64,000 nucleotides of DNA, from positions 27,402 through 91,401 of the forward strand of contig NZ_LUKE01000004.1 in NCBI RefSeq assembly GCF_001592735.1, given 5' to 3'. Source of the stretch: Bdellovibrio bacteriovorus. GTDB taxonomy: Bacteria; Bdellovibrionota; Bdellovibrionia; Bdellovibrionales; Bdellovibrionaceae. The notes below the pieces were generated by a model. It saw nothing but the letters and a program-made list of their open reading frames with translations, was not told the DNA's origin and did not search any database. Position 1 is the first letter of the stretch, and every line of letters begins with the position of its first letter. Positions 44,434 to 53,944 of this stretch are shown piece by piece. Made by a program: the position numbers and the translations under genes.

Positions 44434-45084
44434 ATGATGTCGTCTTCGTGGGGAGACATTCCGGCGTGGGCCTATGAGGCCGCACAAGCGCTGATGCAAT
44501 CGTTAAAAGTCGTTGATCCCGTCACCTATGCTCATTGTTGTCGTGTGGGCGAAATGGCGCGTAAATTAGCGCGTGATGCGGGTCTTAACGAATACGAACA
44601 AAAGGTTGCGGAGTTTTCGGGTCTTTTTCACGACATCGGTAAAATCGGCGTTCCACAATCTATCATCGCGAAACCTGGAAAATTAGACGAAGCTGAACAC
44701 TTGATGATGCAGAATCATCCGGTGATGAGCGAACAAATTGTGGAACCTTTGGCTAAACATGATTTTTTTGCGGCCCTTCTTCCGGGCATTCGTGGTCATC
44801 ATGAACGCATGGATGGTGCCGGTTATCCGGATAAGATTTTAGGCGAAGACATTCCGATGGTGGCGCGAATTATTTTAGTCGTAGATACTTACGATGCGAT
44901 GTCGCAAACCCGTGCTTATCGTAAAGGTTTGCCCGATGATGTCGTGTATGCAGAATTAAAGCGCTGTTCGGGCACTCAATTTGATCCGCGTTTGGTCCAA
45001 GTGTTTTTACAGGCTCACGAAGGTTGGAAAAAACAGACGAACGATCTTGAGACTTTCGAAAGAATCATAAAAAAGACGGCCTAA
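44434..45084 (+). CDS. HD-GYP-domain cyclic-di-GMP phosphodiesterase
   Basis: 216 residues made of an HD-GYP domain alone. HCCRVGEMA, LFHDIGKIGVP (HD pair), HPVMSEQ, GHHERMDGAGYPD (HHE and an intact GYP) and VDTYDAMSQTRAYR are all present, so it should cleave c-di-GMP. No receiver or sensor domain is attached. An AAGGAG and GGGAG stretch precedes the ATG at 44434. c-di-GMP governs the attack/growth switch in Bdellovibrio (established for the genus). Its stop codon lies in the loop of a terminator. Confidence 0.92.
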   Translation: MMSSSWGDIPAWAYEAAQALMQSLKVVDPVTYAHCCRVGEMARKLARDAGLNEYEQKVAEFSGLFHDIGKIGVPQSIIAKPGKLDEAEHLMMQNHPVMSEQIVEPLAKHDFFAALLPGIRGHHERMDGAGYPDKILGEDIPMVARIILVVDTYDAMSQTRAYRKGLPDDVVYAELKRCSGTQFDPRLVQVFLQAHEGWKKQTNDLETFERIIKKTA

Positions 45085-45100
45085 GCCGTCTTTCTTTTTT
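45072..45100. terminator. Rho-independent terminator of the HD-GYP gene
   Basis: AAAGACGGC (45072-45080), loop CTAA, GCCGTCTTT (45085-45093), then CTTTTTT. The stop TAA (45082-45084) sits in the loop. The next gene is convergent and may share it. Confidence 0.9.
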
Positions 45101-45103
45101 AAA

Positions 45104-45907
45104 CTACTTAACTTTATTCGTACTTTCAAAGATTTTATCGGCGGATTTAGCGACGAATCCTTGATAAAGCTTTCCATTTTGCAGTGGATAGCGTTTTGCA
45201 AATTCATAGTAACATCCCGGCAGATTGTGCGTGCTGCCGTCATCAAATTTGACGGGAATTTCTGAGGCCATCGTCGAGCTTTGTTCTAAGTAGTCTGCTG
45301 TGGTGCCTTTGACTTCACCGCCGGAAGAATTCAGCGTAAAGCCACTTGTTTTGATGAATTTATTTAGATCTTCGATCTGTTCAAACGATTTTAAGCGATT
45401 GATATTCACCGTGAAATGGTTGGGTCGGAAACCATAAGCCGCCACCCAAGAAGCGTATTCGCTCTCTTTAGCCAGGTCGGCATACAGTTGATAAGTCATT
45501 TTCCATGGACGTCCCATCATCGGAAACATGTCATCTTTGATCATCGTGTCGGTGACTTGGTCCACCAAGCCGTTGACGGTGTTGCGAATGAAGGGAGACA
45601 CTTTTTCAAGCTCTAGCTCGCTGATAAATATTTTCGGGTGGTTTTCATTGGGGTGCTCATAGTGTTTTGCGTAAAGCTTTTTTTCTACGAAAGTATAATC
45701 GCCTTTTTCAACGTAACCATATTTTTTAAAGTGTTGAGCCAACGACTCGATACCCAGACGGGGATGATTGAAGGTGCGTAAGGCGATGTGGTCGTTAATA
45801 ACTTCATCACCGCGACCCACAAACAAGTCATGAATTCGTTTGGCTGCAGGGTTTAGTTCACAATAGTCGACCCACATTTTTTCTAATAATGTATCTAAGC
45901 TGATCAT
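45104..45907 (-). CDS. DUF1338 family protein (2-oxoadipate dioxygenase/decarboxylase-like)
   Basis: 267 residues from the ATG at 45907, with AAGGAG 5 bp upstream; a longer frame to 45925 overruns that site. NDHIALRTFNH near residue 38 and GFRPNHFTVNINRL with a second His match DUF1338, the vicinal-oxygen-chelate fold family of D-2-hydroxyglutarate synthase HglS. HglS turns 2-oxoadipate into D-2-hydroxyglutarate in lysine breakdown. Whether this member has that substrate is not known. Confidence 0.83.
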   Translation of the reverse strand: MISLDTLLEKMWVDYCELNPAAKRIHDLFVGRGDEVINDHIALRTFNHPRLGIESLAQHFKKYGYVEKGDYTFVEKKLYAKHYEHPNENHPKIFISELELEKVSPFIRNTVNGLVDQVTDTMIKDDMFPMMGRPWKMTYQLYADLAKESEYASWVAAYGFRPNHFTVNINRLKSFEQIEDLNKFIKTSGFTLNSSGGEVKGTTADYLEQSSTMASEIPVKFDDGSTHNLPGCYYEFAKRYPLQNGKLYQGFVAKSADKIFESTNKVK

Positions 45908-46022
45908 ATCGACTCCTTCATGCAACTAGACTAAACCCTCCCAAAAACCAGGGCAACGTCCTAAGCATGCCAGCAAGCGTTATCCATTGGAGGCGGGGCT
46001 TCTTTCCACAACAATAGAGCTT

Positions 46023-47039
46023 ATGAAAAAACTGCCAGAGATCGAGCAAATTGAAAGCATGATTCCTACTCTTGGATCGAGAGCGCGCTTTGAAATTTTA
46101 GCGCACTCCCAAAAAGGCGAGGTGAAGATGCCGATCTACAAGATTACTTTTGGCAGTGAAGATCCCTCGGCCCCGGTCTTAGGATTTACCGGGGGAGTGC
46201 ATGGGTTGGAGCGTATCGGCGCGCAAGTTTGTGTGTCGCTATTGCACTCGCTGGGGCAACTTGCGATGTGGGATGAAAGCATTCAAGAGACTCTAAAAAA
46301 AGTCCGCGTATTTTTTATTCCGACGGTCAACCCCATTGGAATATTTAAAAAAACGCGGGCCAACCCCCGGGGGGTAGACCTGATGCGAAATGCACCGGTG
46401 GAGGCTGATAATGCCGCTCGTTGGGTCGGAGGACATCGTCGTGGTCCGCACTTTCCTTGGTTTCGTGGCTACGAAGGTCAGCCGATGGAAGTGGAGTCAC
46501 AGGCCTTGGTCGACGCCGTCGAAAAAGAAATTTCGCAAAGTCGCTTGGCGGTGACTTTGGACGTGCATTCGGGTTTTGGTTTTTTGGATCGTATCTGGTT
46601 TCCGTATGCGAAAACGGTCCAGCCCTTTCCGGATTTGCCCTCGGCCTTTCGTTTAAAAGAACTTTTAGATAAAACTTATCCTTATCACTTTTATAACTTT
46701 GAACCGCAGGCGCAAAGTTACACAACTCATGGGGATTTGTGGGATTATCTTTACGATCAACATCGTGCTAAAAATTATCCCGGGCTTTATATGCCTTTGT
46801 GCTTAGAGATGGGCTCTTGGATGTGGGTGAAGAAAAATCCATGGCAAATCTTTTTAGCAGATGGGCCATTTAACCCGATGAAGCTGCATCGCCTGCGTCG
46901 TATTTTGCGCCGACATAATACTTTGATGGAGTTTTTAATTCGCGCCGTGGCGTCTAAAGATTCCTGGGTGACGCAGGATCAGCAATTGCAATTGCAATGG
47001 GAAAGCAAGGCAAAGGAATTGTGGTATGCCGACGTCTAA
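46023..47039 (+). CDS. M14-like zinc carboxypeptidase/amidase
   Basis: 338 residues from the ATG at 46023. GGVHGLERIG gives the HxxE zinc pair, LDVHSGFG the third ligand, and CLEMGSW the catalytic Glu of M14/succinylglutamate desuccinylase-like peptidases. There is no signal peptide, so it acts in the cytoplasm unless exported otherwise. Substrate unknown; murein peptides are possible, by analogy with other M14 enzymes. The last 14 bp overlap the alpha/beta hydrolase gene. Confidence 0.8.
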   Translation: MKKLPEIEQIESMIPTLGSRARFEILAHSQKGEVKMPIYKITFGSEDPSAPVLGFTGGVHGLERIGAQVCVSLLHSLGQLAMWDESIQETLKKVRVFFIPTVNPIGIFKKTRANPRGVDLMRNAPVEADNAARWVGGHRRGPHFPWFRGYEGQPMEVESQALVDAVEKEISQSRLAVTLDVHSGFGFLDRIWFPYAKTVQPFPDLPSAFRLKELLDKTYPYHFYNFEPQAQSYTTHGDLWDYLYDQHRAKNYPGLYMPLCLEMGSWMWVKKNPWQIFLADGPFNPMKLHRLRRILRRHNTLMEFLIRAVASKDSWVTQDQQLQLQWESKAKELWYADV

Positions 47040-47769
47040 GAATGAAAATTGGTTGTTGCTGCGAGGTTTGGCCCGGGGGCAGGGGCATTGGGGATCGTTC
47101 TTGCCCCTGTTTCAAAAAAAGTTTCCGCACGCGCAAATAGAATGCTTGGACTTGCCCGGAAATGGTTTGCGCAATAAAGAAAAAAGTCCGCTGAACATTC
47201 GCGATTATGTTCAGGATTTGCGTGCGAGATCTGCTTTTGTTCAAGAAAAGAAGCCCTTCAATGTCTTAGCGTTGTCGATGGGCGCGATGATCACAGTGGA
47301 ATGGATGCATCGTTATCCGCACGAAATCGAAAAAGCTTATTTGGTCTGCACAAGTTCGGCTCGACATTCGCGTTTTTATCAACGCCTGCAACCCAAAAAC
47401 CTTCTTACAGGTTTGCCAATCCTTGCTGCTAAAACCGCGGCAGAGTGGGAAACGGGGATTTTAAGCATGATCACCAATGATCCTGTTCAGCGCCAAAAAG
47501 AGCTGCCAGCCCTTATAGAGTTTTCTGAAAAGCACCCGGTTCATGTGCAAAATGTGATTCGGCAGCTGCTTGCGGCCTCTCGTTATCGGTTTCCGCGCAA
47601 AGCCCCCGGAGATATCACTTTGATAGGAAGTTATGGGGATCGTTTTGTGGCTCCGGAGTGTACTTTGCAGTTGGCAAAAGCCTGGGGACTGGAAACTCGC
47701 ATGAATGCAGAAGCGGGACATGATGTGCCCATTGACAATCCGCGTTGGTTGATTGAGCAGTTGCTCTAA
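47026..47769 (+). CDS. Alpha/beta hydrolase
   Basis: 247 residues. The nucleophile elbow is ALSMGAM, the acid is Asp in GSYGDRFVAPE, and the His is in AGHDVPIDNP, a complete catalytic triad. LLRGLARGQGHWG is the oxyanion-loop strand of lipase/BioH-like members. No signal peptide. It overlaps the M14 gene, so both may act on one substrate; that is inference. Confidence 0.85.
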   Translation: MPTSKNENWLLLRGLARGQGHWGSFLPLFQKKFPHAQIECLDLPGNGLRNKEKSPLNIRDYVQDLRARSAFVQEKKPFNVLALSMGAMITVEWMHRYPHEIEKAYLVCTSSARHSRFYQRLQPKNLLTGLPILAAKTAAEWETGILSMITNDPVQRQKELPALIEFSEKHPVHVQNVIRQLLAASRYRFPRKAPGDITLIGSYGDRFVAPECTLQLAKAWGLETRMNAEAGHDVPIDNPRWLIEQLL

Positions 47770-47939
47770 AAACACCCTTTGGACCCCTCATTTTTCCCAC
47801 GTAAAATGTTCAGAAATATCGACGTTTTTTTACTTCATTGGCCCTTATATTTGATTTGAGACACATTGACGCAATGCAATGTTGACTCGAGATGGCTTCT
47901 CTTGTTCTCTACCTGCTGGACTTAGATCCAGAGGCAAAC

Positions 47940-49397
47940 GTGGGGATTAGATCCTTAATTGCGGCCGTCCTTTTAGGACATTCCGTAACGACATTCGCAG
48001 CAAACCAACGCGCAAACTTGAAGGATCTTCGTCCTTCCATGTCTGGCGCGGCCTCGGCGTCGGCGGCATCCACCATGGAAATGCCCGAGCTTTCTCGACC
48101 GGCTCAAGTCTTCGGTCAAATCCGCATGGAAACCATGCAATACTTCACGCCCATTCCAGAGCAACCGCAGTTGACGTACAGCCAATTTCTTTCCGCTCGC
48201 CTTTCGGGGTTGAAGGAGACATCTTGGATTGATTTGGCGGCGGATGTTTCGGGCGGAACTTTTTTTGCCCGGGGGCAATCTCACTATGTTGTTCATGAAG
48301 CCTATATTGCTTCGCCCGGAAACACGGATCTAAAAGCTTACTTGGGTCGCAAGAAAAAGGACTGGAGTGAGATGGATCGTCGTTGGGACTTGGGCATGTG
48401 GCAGCCCACGTTTGCGATTGATGCCTTACGTCCGGAAGATCAAGGTCTGGCGGGACTCTTCATGGATTATGATCGCCCGAATTTTGAGTTCTTGATTTTT
48501 GTTACGCCGATTTTTATTCCGAACATGGGTCCCGACATTCGTGAAGAAGGCGGGGGATTAGTTTCTAACAGCCGTTGGTATCGTGCCCCTTCGCGCGATT
48601 ACGATTTTAACAATCGTATTAACACCATCCAGTACTCTTTGGATATTCCAGAGACGACCAAGTTGGTGCAAAATCCAGGCGGTGGTTTGATGACTCGTCT
48701 GGGAAATAAAGGCGGCGGTCCTTGGGCGGTGGCAAGTTACGGGTACATGCCCGTCAATGAGCTGATTTTAAAGCGTCAAAACTTTAAGGACATTTCTCAA
48801 GACAATGTCGATGTGACGGTGTCCCCGGATGTGACCTATCACCATATCTATTCAGCCGATCTGGGTTATTCGTTTTCTAACTTGAAGGCTTCGGTTTCCT
48901 ACTTGACCGACCGCCCGCAAGAAAAACGTCCTGACACGGACTGGTCTATTCAAAGACTTGAGGCTTTGCAGGCGTACTCTACGGCCTTAGAGTTTTCGCT
49001 AGATAATATCTTTGATAAAACTTTGGCTTTCCAAGTGGATTATTTGAAAGTGGACGGCGGCGGCATCACTGACATCTTGGCCGATGGGGGACCAGATGAC
49101 TTTACACTTTTTGATCAACGCTTGAAGTTTACAAACTCTTTAAGCTTTCGCGTGGAAGGACAGTTGGCAAGTTTTTGGCGCCGTCCGTTTGTCACGCGCT
49201 TTAAATATCTTTACGACTACGACCAAAAAGGTTCGATTTTAAACACCGAGTTCCTGTATTACCCGTCTCAGAGATGGGCCATGATCGTGGGCGGTGACGT
49301 CTTGGGAGTCCAAGACGAAGATTCGACGTCAGCTAGATTTATCAACCAGTATCGCGCAAATGACCGTGTTTACGGAGGCCTGACTTATGTTTTCTAA
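47940..49397 (+). CDS. Outer-membrane beta-barrel protein, partner of the repeat lipoprotein
   Basis: 485 residues from a GTG at 47940. GAGG lies 5 bp upstream and this start puts a signal peptide (GIRSLIAAVLLGHSVTTFAA) at the N-terminus; a longer frame from 47892 does not. The protein has many alternating strands and ends in GLTYVF, a C-terminal aromatic typical of barrels. The next gene, a 1012-residue lipoprotein, starts inside its end (11-bp overlap), so the two are coupled. No family recognised. Confidence 0.75.
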   Translation: MGIRSLIAAVLLGHSVTTFAANQRANLKDLRPSMSGAASASAASTMEMPELSRPAQVFGQIRMETMQYFTPIPEQPQLTYSQFLSARLSGLKETSWIDLAADVSGGTFFARGQSHYVVHEAYIASPGNTDLKAYLGRKKKDWSEMDRRWDLGMWQPTFAIDALRPEDQGLAGLFMDYDRPNFEFLIFVTPIFIPNMGPDIREEGGGLVSNSRWYRAPSRDYDFNNRINTIQYSLDIPETTKLVQNPGGGLMTRLGNKGGGPWAVASYGYMPVNELILKRQNFKDISQDNVDVTVSPDVTYHHIYSADLGYSFSNLKASVSYLTDRPQEKRPDTDWSIQRLEALQAYSTALEFSLDNIFDKTLAFQVDYLKVDGGGITDILADGGPDDFTLFDQRLKFTNSLSFRVEGQLASFWRRPFVTRFKYLYDYDQKGSILNTEFLYYPSQRWAMIVGGDVLGVQDEDSTSARFINQYRANDRVYGGLTYVF

Positions 49398-52300
49398 AAT
49401 TTCATTCGTGGCAGGTCTTTTGGCATTAACATGGGGATTGACCGCTTGTGATTCTAAAGTGGGGGAGGCGCCTCCCCCGCCAACAAATCAAGAATTCGGT
49501 GGTGCTCAGTGTCTGTCGGCGGTTAAGCCGGTGGTTACGGCCTTTGTTAAAGGCGAAGCGACCACTCGTGATATCGAAGCCAGCTGGGATTGTGCAGGCT
49601 CGGCCGTTGAAAAATTTAAGCGCTATGTGCGCGGCCGTTCTTCGGATCGTTACACGTCTCAAGAGTTAGCGACATTCTTAGAAAAAAACTTTTTATCTGG
49701 TGAAACCATCACTCCGCAGTTGCAAACGGAGTTTATGAAGCTCAAGCAGCTTTTTGTCGGCGGCAGTGGGGACTACTTAACCCGCGAAGAAATTGATAAG
49801 TTGCTAGTGTTATTTGATAACTTCAGCGACATCTCTGTGCGTGTGAATCCTTACATGAAAGTTTTTGTCTTTAACTGGTCTGCCAGTGATTCGGCGAAGA
49901 TGCAGGATAATCTTAAATACTTTGAACAAGCCAATATCGAAATTCAAAATGCGGCTCGTTCATTGGCGGCATTGATTGAAAAAAATGGGCAAAGTTATTT
50001 GCTTTCTGATTTTGTGGTATTGACCAATGAATTGAGTGCTTTTTTTGGTGAATCCTGGGAGTTTCCAGAGCAAATTTCCCGCTATATGCCGATCATTCAA
50101 AAAGTGAAAAAAGCCTTGGCGGGCGGCGAAGAAAATTCGATCGTGCCTAGTGAATGGGCGCGTTTTTTACTTTTGGGATCGCGCGGTTATGTTCAATATT
50201 TGCGCTATTATTATTTCTTAAAATCGGTTCCGGAAACCGGGATGGCGTATCGCCTTTCATACATCGCCTCTTCGGCAGATGATCTTTTGTCAATGTTTCA
50301 GGATTTCGTGGCTGAAAAACCGGAAGGTAAAGTCACAAGCGAAGAGCTTGGCGATTTCTTAAAGACCTTAGGCGATGTTTGGCCCAGCTTTAAAATTTCC
50401 GATAAGCTTTTATTGGAATCAATGCGTATTAAACAGCTTCTGTTTGGCGGAAACCTGACAGATTTTACCACGCAAGATTTTGAAAAAGCGCGCAGCAAAG
50501 TTGTTCGTGTTAAGTCGGTCACCGAACGCTTCTTGCCATATTATAATGTCTATGCGGGTGAATGGGATCCATCCTTATACAGCGATGAGGAAGCGCAAGA
50601 ATTTTTTGCTGAAGCAAAAGCGGCTCTGCAGTCGGCCTCTAAAGATGCGGCAGTGCTTTTTGAAACTTCTTATGATCTAAAAGATCTTATCAGCTTGTTG
50701 GAAGAAGTTGAAAAACTTTATCCGCCGGCTAAAGGCGAAGAAGGTCTTGCGACCGCCATAAAAAAATACGTTCCGCTGATCTTAGACACGAAAAACATGA
50801 TCTTTGGGACTAACGACACAATCTTGCACAAAGAACACTGGCCGGCGCTAGCAAGCTTAGCCAGCCGTATTTATGGCGAGTATCTGTATTACGACTACTT
50901 TATTAAGGACAAACCTGCGGATCGATTGGGGACTCTTTTAGCCTTATCGAATACTTCCAATCAGACTTTGAATTTGGTGAAGGAACTGATTGATCAGAAA
51001 AAACAAGGTTACTTCTCTAAAACCGAGTTGAACAAGATTGCGATTCATCTGGTGAAGCTGGATATTTTACCTTCAAGCTTTAGCTCCGAGATCATCGATC
51101 GTCTTTTGGACGTCGTTTTGAATCGCGTTTTAGTGACACCAGAACGTCGTCTTCAGGGGGCAAAACCGAATGTCTTGAATGCGTCAGCGGTGGAAGTAGC
51201 TCGTCAAGAGCTTCAAATTTGGCTTGATACACAAGCATGGATTGCCAAGCAGACTGAAAACTTAAAGTCTAGTGAAGGTTTCCGTAGCAGTCGTATGATT
51301 CAGCTTTTGGAAAACGCTAAGGGCAGTTCTTCGTCGTCGAAAGCCTTAAAAATCGGTACGGGTGAATTGTTATTGGCGGTCAGCAGTCCGGTGCCAATGA
51401 CTGTGGACTCCGAAGGACGATTGAATATTTCAAATCGCGAGGTCCATTATTACACGGCGAAAAGTTTAACTCGCTTAAATATGAATCGCACGGTCACCCG
51501 TATCGCGATTCGTGCCTTTATCACCAGTACACAACGTCTGTCGTCCTACAGCGGTGTGACCTTGGACGAAACTCAAAATGCGTTTAAGTCTTTGCGTTCG
51601 GTCCTTGTACAAATGGGTCTGATCGACGATAAGAACATGACATTTGCTTCTTCGCGATTCCGTGAAGCGAATATCTTTGTACCTCACTCTGACGGTAACA
51701 ACTTGTTGTCTTTTGCTGAAGGGGTGGACCTTGTCGGTATGATTTGGTCAGGGCTTGCGATCAACACGAAAATGAAAAGTTATCTTTTTCAAGACTGCTT
51801 TAATGGTCGTTCGAATGTGCGCAATTCAGAAAAAGTGTCGGTGAAGTGCGCGGCGGCGAGCTATCGTCGTCACCTTTCAAAAGCCGCTTCTTCGATGCCT
51901 GAGCATACTAAGTTTTATACAACGTTACCTGAAGGCATGTGGCCGCAATATATCGAGAATATCTTTAAGTCTGCAGGATACATTCCGGATGGCAAAGGTG
52001 TGGCTTCGTTAAATGATATCATGTTGGCGCCGCATGTGATTCAATACATTGAAATGTTGTATGCGCGCTTTGATACTAGCAAAGACAATTACATCTCAAC
52101 GGAAGAGGCTATGAAGGCTTTCCCGGCATTTAAAGGGGTGATGTTAGAGCTAGCGGCAGACCAAATTAAAAACGGCACGATCAAAGAGTCAGACTTGATC
52201 GACGTCTTTGGATTCATCCTGCGTTACGGCCATCCGCCGACAACGTTGGGAGAGAAAATGAAGTTCCTTTTCAACTGGAAAGGGAAGCCCGAGAAGTGGG

Positions 52301-52425
52301 ATATCTGGGCGGGACGTTCGCAGCTTTCAGAAATTCTTGGCTATATCGCTGATGAAGTGAACAAAGCGGCAAAAAACAACAAGCCCGTAAAAATGGATTT
52401 TAATCTAAAGACTTCTGAGCCGTAA
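49387..52425 (+). CDS. 1012-residue repeat lipoprotein with EF-hand
   Basis: A lipobox LTAC puts the lipid Cys near residue 21. Residues about 87-318 and 319-545 are two similar units, each of two half-units of about 115 residues; the half-units share a [KR]-x-K-x-[LAM]-x-x-G-[GT] core (LKQLFVGG, VKKALAGG, IKQLLFGG, TKNMIFGT). A third start follows. Residues 896-907 form a clear EF-hand loop (DTSKDNYISTEE). It is coupled to the beta-barrel gene upstream and overlaps a convergent lipoprotein gene by 26 bp. Likely an outer-membrane lipoprotein complex; function unknown. Confidence 0.8.
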   Translation: MFSKISFVAGLLALTWGLTACDSKVGEAPPPPTNQEFGGAQCLSAVKPVVTAFVKGEATTRDIEASWDCAGSAVEKFKRYVRGRSSDRYTSQELATFLEKNFLSGETITPQLQTEFMKLKQLFVGGSGDYLTREEIDKLLVLFDNFSDISVRVNPYMKVFVFNWSASDSAKMQDNLKYFEQANIEIQNAARSLAALIEKNGQSYLLSDFVVLTNELSAFFGESWEFPEQISRYMPIIQKVKKALAGGEENSIVPSEWARFLLLGSRGYVQYLRYYYFLKSVPETGMAYRLSYIASSADDLLSMFQDFVAEKPEGKVTSEELGDFLKTLGDVWPSFKISDKLLLESMRIKQLLFGGNLTDFTTQDFEKARSKVVRVKSVTERFLPYYNVYAGEWDPSLYSDEEAQEFFAEAKAALQSASKDAAVLFETSYDLKDLISLLEEVEKLYPPAKGEEGLATAIKKYVPLILDTKNMIFGTNDTILHKEHWPALASLASRIYGEYLYYDYFIKDKPADRLGTLLALSNTSNQTLNLVKELIDQKKQGYFSKTELNKIAIHLVKLDILPSSFSSEIIDRLLDVVLNRVLVTPERRLQGAKPNVLNASAVEVARQELQIWLDTQAWIAKQTENLKSSEGFRSSRMIQLLENAKGSSSSSKALKIGTGELLLAVSSPVPMTVDSEGRLNISNREVHYYTAKSLTRLNMNRTVTRIAIRAFITSTQRLSSYSGVTLDETQNAFKSLRSVLVQMGLIDDKNMTFASSRFREANIFVPHSDGNNLLSFAEGVDLVGMIWSGLAINTKMKSYLFQDCFNGRSNVRNSEKVSVKCAAASYRRHLSKAASSMPEHTKFYTTLPEGMWPQYIENIFKSAGYIPDGKGVASLNDIMLAPHVIQYIEMLYARFDTSKDNYISTEEAMKAFPAFKGVMLELAADQIKNGTIKESDLIDVFGFILRYGHPPTTLGEKMKFLFNWKGKPEKWDIWAGRSQLSEILGYIADEVNKAAKNNKPVKMDFNLKTSEP

Positions 52426-53059
52426 CCGATGCGGCGGACACCGTCGCATTGAGGATTTCTAACCCTACAAAACCTCCAGCGCCAGAAAGCCCGGTCAAAG
52501 ATGACGAAAGGTCCCCACTGCGGGAGGTATCGACATCGGCGTTTGCAGCCGTGTAACCCACCACATCCCGGCGCCAAATCAGAACGCGAGCCTGGTTGTT
52601 CACGTTGTGCACATCTAAAATCAAATCGAGGCTGGCTGGATAATAAAAGGCCAATTTAGAGCTAGAGACCGTGCGACTGGTGCCATTCACGCTGATTGTG
52701 ACATCGACGCTGGCGCCATTACGAGAGAACTTCACCACGATCCCTCGGGTGTTGGGAACAGTAGCGTCGTCTGAATGGAAAATCACCGAAACCGCGCTGT
52801 TATTGATGGTCTGATCAAGGCTGGCCTTCAAGTTAAAAGCGCGACTCGAAGCTTGCGGTACCGTCGCCGTAAAGCGCACTCGGGCGGCGGGGCCAGAGGC
52901 CGTTATTTTTGCATTATCATATTGAGAAAATGAGCCCACGATCTGGGTGTTAGAATCAATACCATAGACTTCTTCAAGGCCATTAGAGCCAGAGCAAGCA
53001 GTCAGGATTAAAGGAAGAACCAGAATTATTTTAAGAGATCTTAGAACGAGTTTTTCCAC
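52400..53059 (-). CDS. Lipoprotein of unknown function
   Basis: 219 residues from a GTG at 53059. The lipobox LILTAC is clear at about residue 22. The mature part is rich in Ser/Thr/Val strands and reads like a beta-sandwich (a concanavalin- or carbohydrate-binding-like fold is possible). Its start overlaps the dcd end by 19 bp, so it is read from the rpmG-dcd operon or its own promoter. No strong ribosome site. Confidence 0.65.
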   Translation of the reverse strand: MEKLVLRSLKIILVLPLILTACSGSNGLEEVYGIDSNTQIVGSFSQYDNAKITASGPAARVRFTATVPQASSRAFNLKASLDQTINNSAVSVIFHSDDATVPNTRGIVVKFSRNGASVDVTISVNGTSRTVSSSKLAFYYPASLDLILDVHNVNNQARVLIWRRDVVGYTAANADVDTSRSGDLSSSLTGLSGAGGFVGLEILNATVSAASVTAQKSLD

Positions 53060-53577
53060 ATCATTGACTCTACTGGAATTGGTTTTTTGTCATTATACTT
53101 CGCTGACGGCTTCACATTATAAGCTGTCAGGATGTCACCCTTGACTTCAAAGTATATCAACTGACCAATTGGCATTCCAGTATAAACACGCACAGGCTGT
53201 TTTACGGAAATCTCCAGAGTCCAATAATTGCAGAATCCCACGTCGCCTTTACCGGCGGTGGCGTGAATATCGATACCCAGACGGCCCACGGAAGACTTGC
53301 CTTCCAAAAATGGGACATGTTTATGAGTTTCGGTATATTCTTGAGTCACTCCTAAATAGAGTGTGTCAGGCATAAGAACAAAACCTTCAGCAGGAATCTC
53401 AAAAGTTTTGATCTTATTATGTGCACGAGCGTCCAGCACTTTATCTTCATACACCGCAAGTGTAGAGCCTAAGTGAACATCATAAGAGTTCGTACCTAGG
53501 CAGTTGCGTTGGAAGGGTTCTACTTTAATAGAACCATCTTCCATGTGTTTAAGAATCTGCTGATCCGTGAGAATCAC
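53041..53577 (-). CDS. dcd: dCTP deaminase
   Basis: 178 residues from a GTG at 53577. GKSSVGRLGIDIHATAGKGDVGF and WTLEISV hold the conserved Ser/Arg and catalytic Glu of the Dcd/dUTPase fold, and IGQLIYFE is the C-terminal strand. It makes dUTP from dCTP, on the route to dTTP. It begins 3 bp after the rpmG stop, an unusual but tight pairing with a ribosomal gene. Confidence 0.94.
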   Translation of the reverse strand: MILTDQQILKHMEDGSIKVEPFQRNCLGTNSYDVHLGSTLAVYEDKVLDARAHNKIKTFEIPAEGFVLMPDTLYLGVTQEYTETHKHVPFLEGKSSVGRLGIDIHATAGKGDVGFCNYWTLEISVKQPVRVYTGMPIGQLIYFEVKGDILTAYNVKPSAKYNDKKPIPVESMMWKNSF

Positions 53578-53580
53578 AAA

Positions 53581-53760
53581 TTACTTAGTTTCTCTGTGTA
53601 CAGTGTGACGTTTCAAGTTTGGATTGTACTTCTTTTTCTCAAGACGGCCTGGAGTTTTTGTTTTGTTTTTCGTTGTAGTGTAACGAGAAACAGGTTTGCC
53701 TTCAGCGCGTGCTTCAGTGCACTCCAAAGTGATGATGATACGACCGGACTTTTTTGCCAT
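53581..53760 (-). CDS. rpmG: Ribosomal protein L33 (59 residues)
   Basis: Read on the minus strand from ATG at 53760 to TAA at 53581. It begins [18 protein letters not shown], has the [21 protein letters not shown] core and ends HTVHRETK, standard L33. Only one Cys is present, so it is the zinc-free (C-) form. AGAGG lies 7 bp upstream. dcd follows 3 bp later. Confidence 0.97.
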   Translation of the reverse strand: MAKKSGRIIITLECTEARAEGKPVSRYTTTKNKTKTPGRLEKKKYNPNLKRHTVHRETK

Positions 53761-53944
53761 TTGGTGCCTCTACTTTTTCTAGGTCTTTTACTTAAAATAT
53801 TCAGCCCATTGTTAATAGGCGTTTGCGTCCTTAATGAATAGCTATATTGCCATGCGTAAAATGGAAAAAATGACAATACCTTTTCAAAGGGGCTCAAGGT
53901 ATCAAAAGAAAAAGGAAACAGCAAACACAAATAGCGAGAAAATC

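Noticed and set aside
53613..53930. Minus-strand frame of 105 residues across rpmG
   Set aside because: rpmG in the other frame is certain, and this frame is basic, low-quality sequence.
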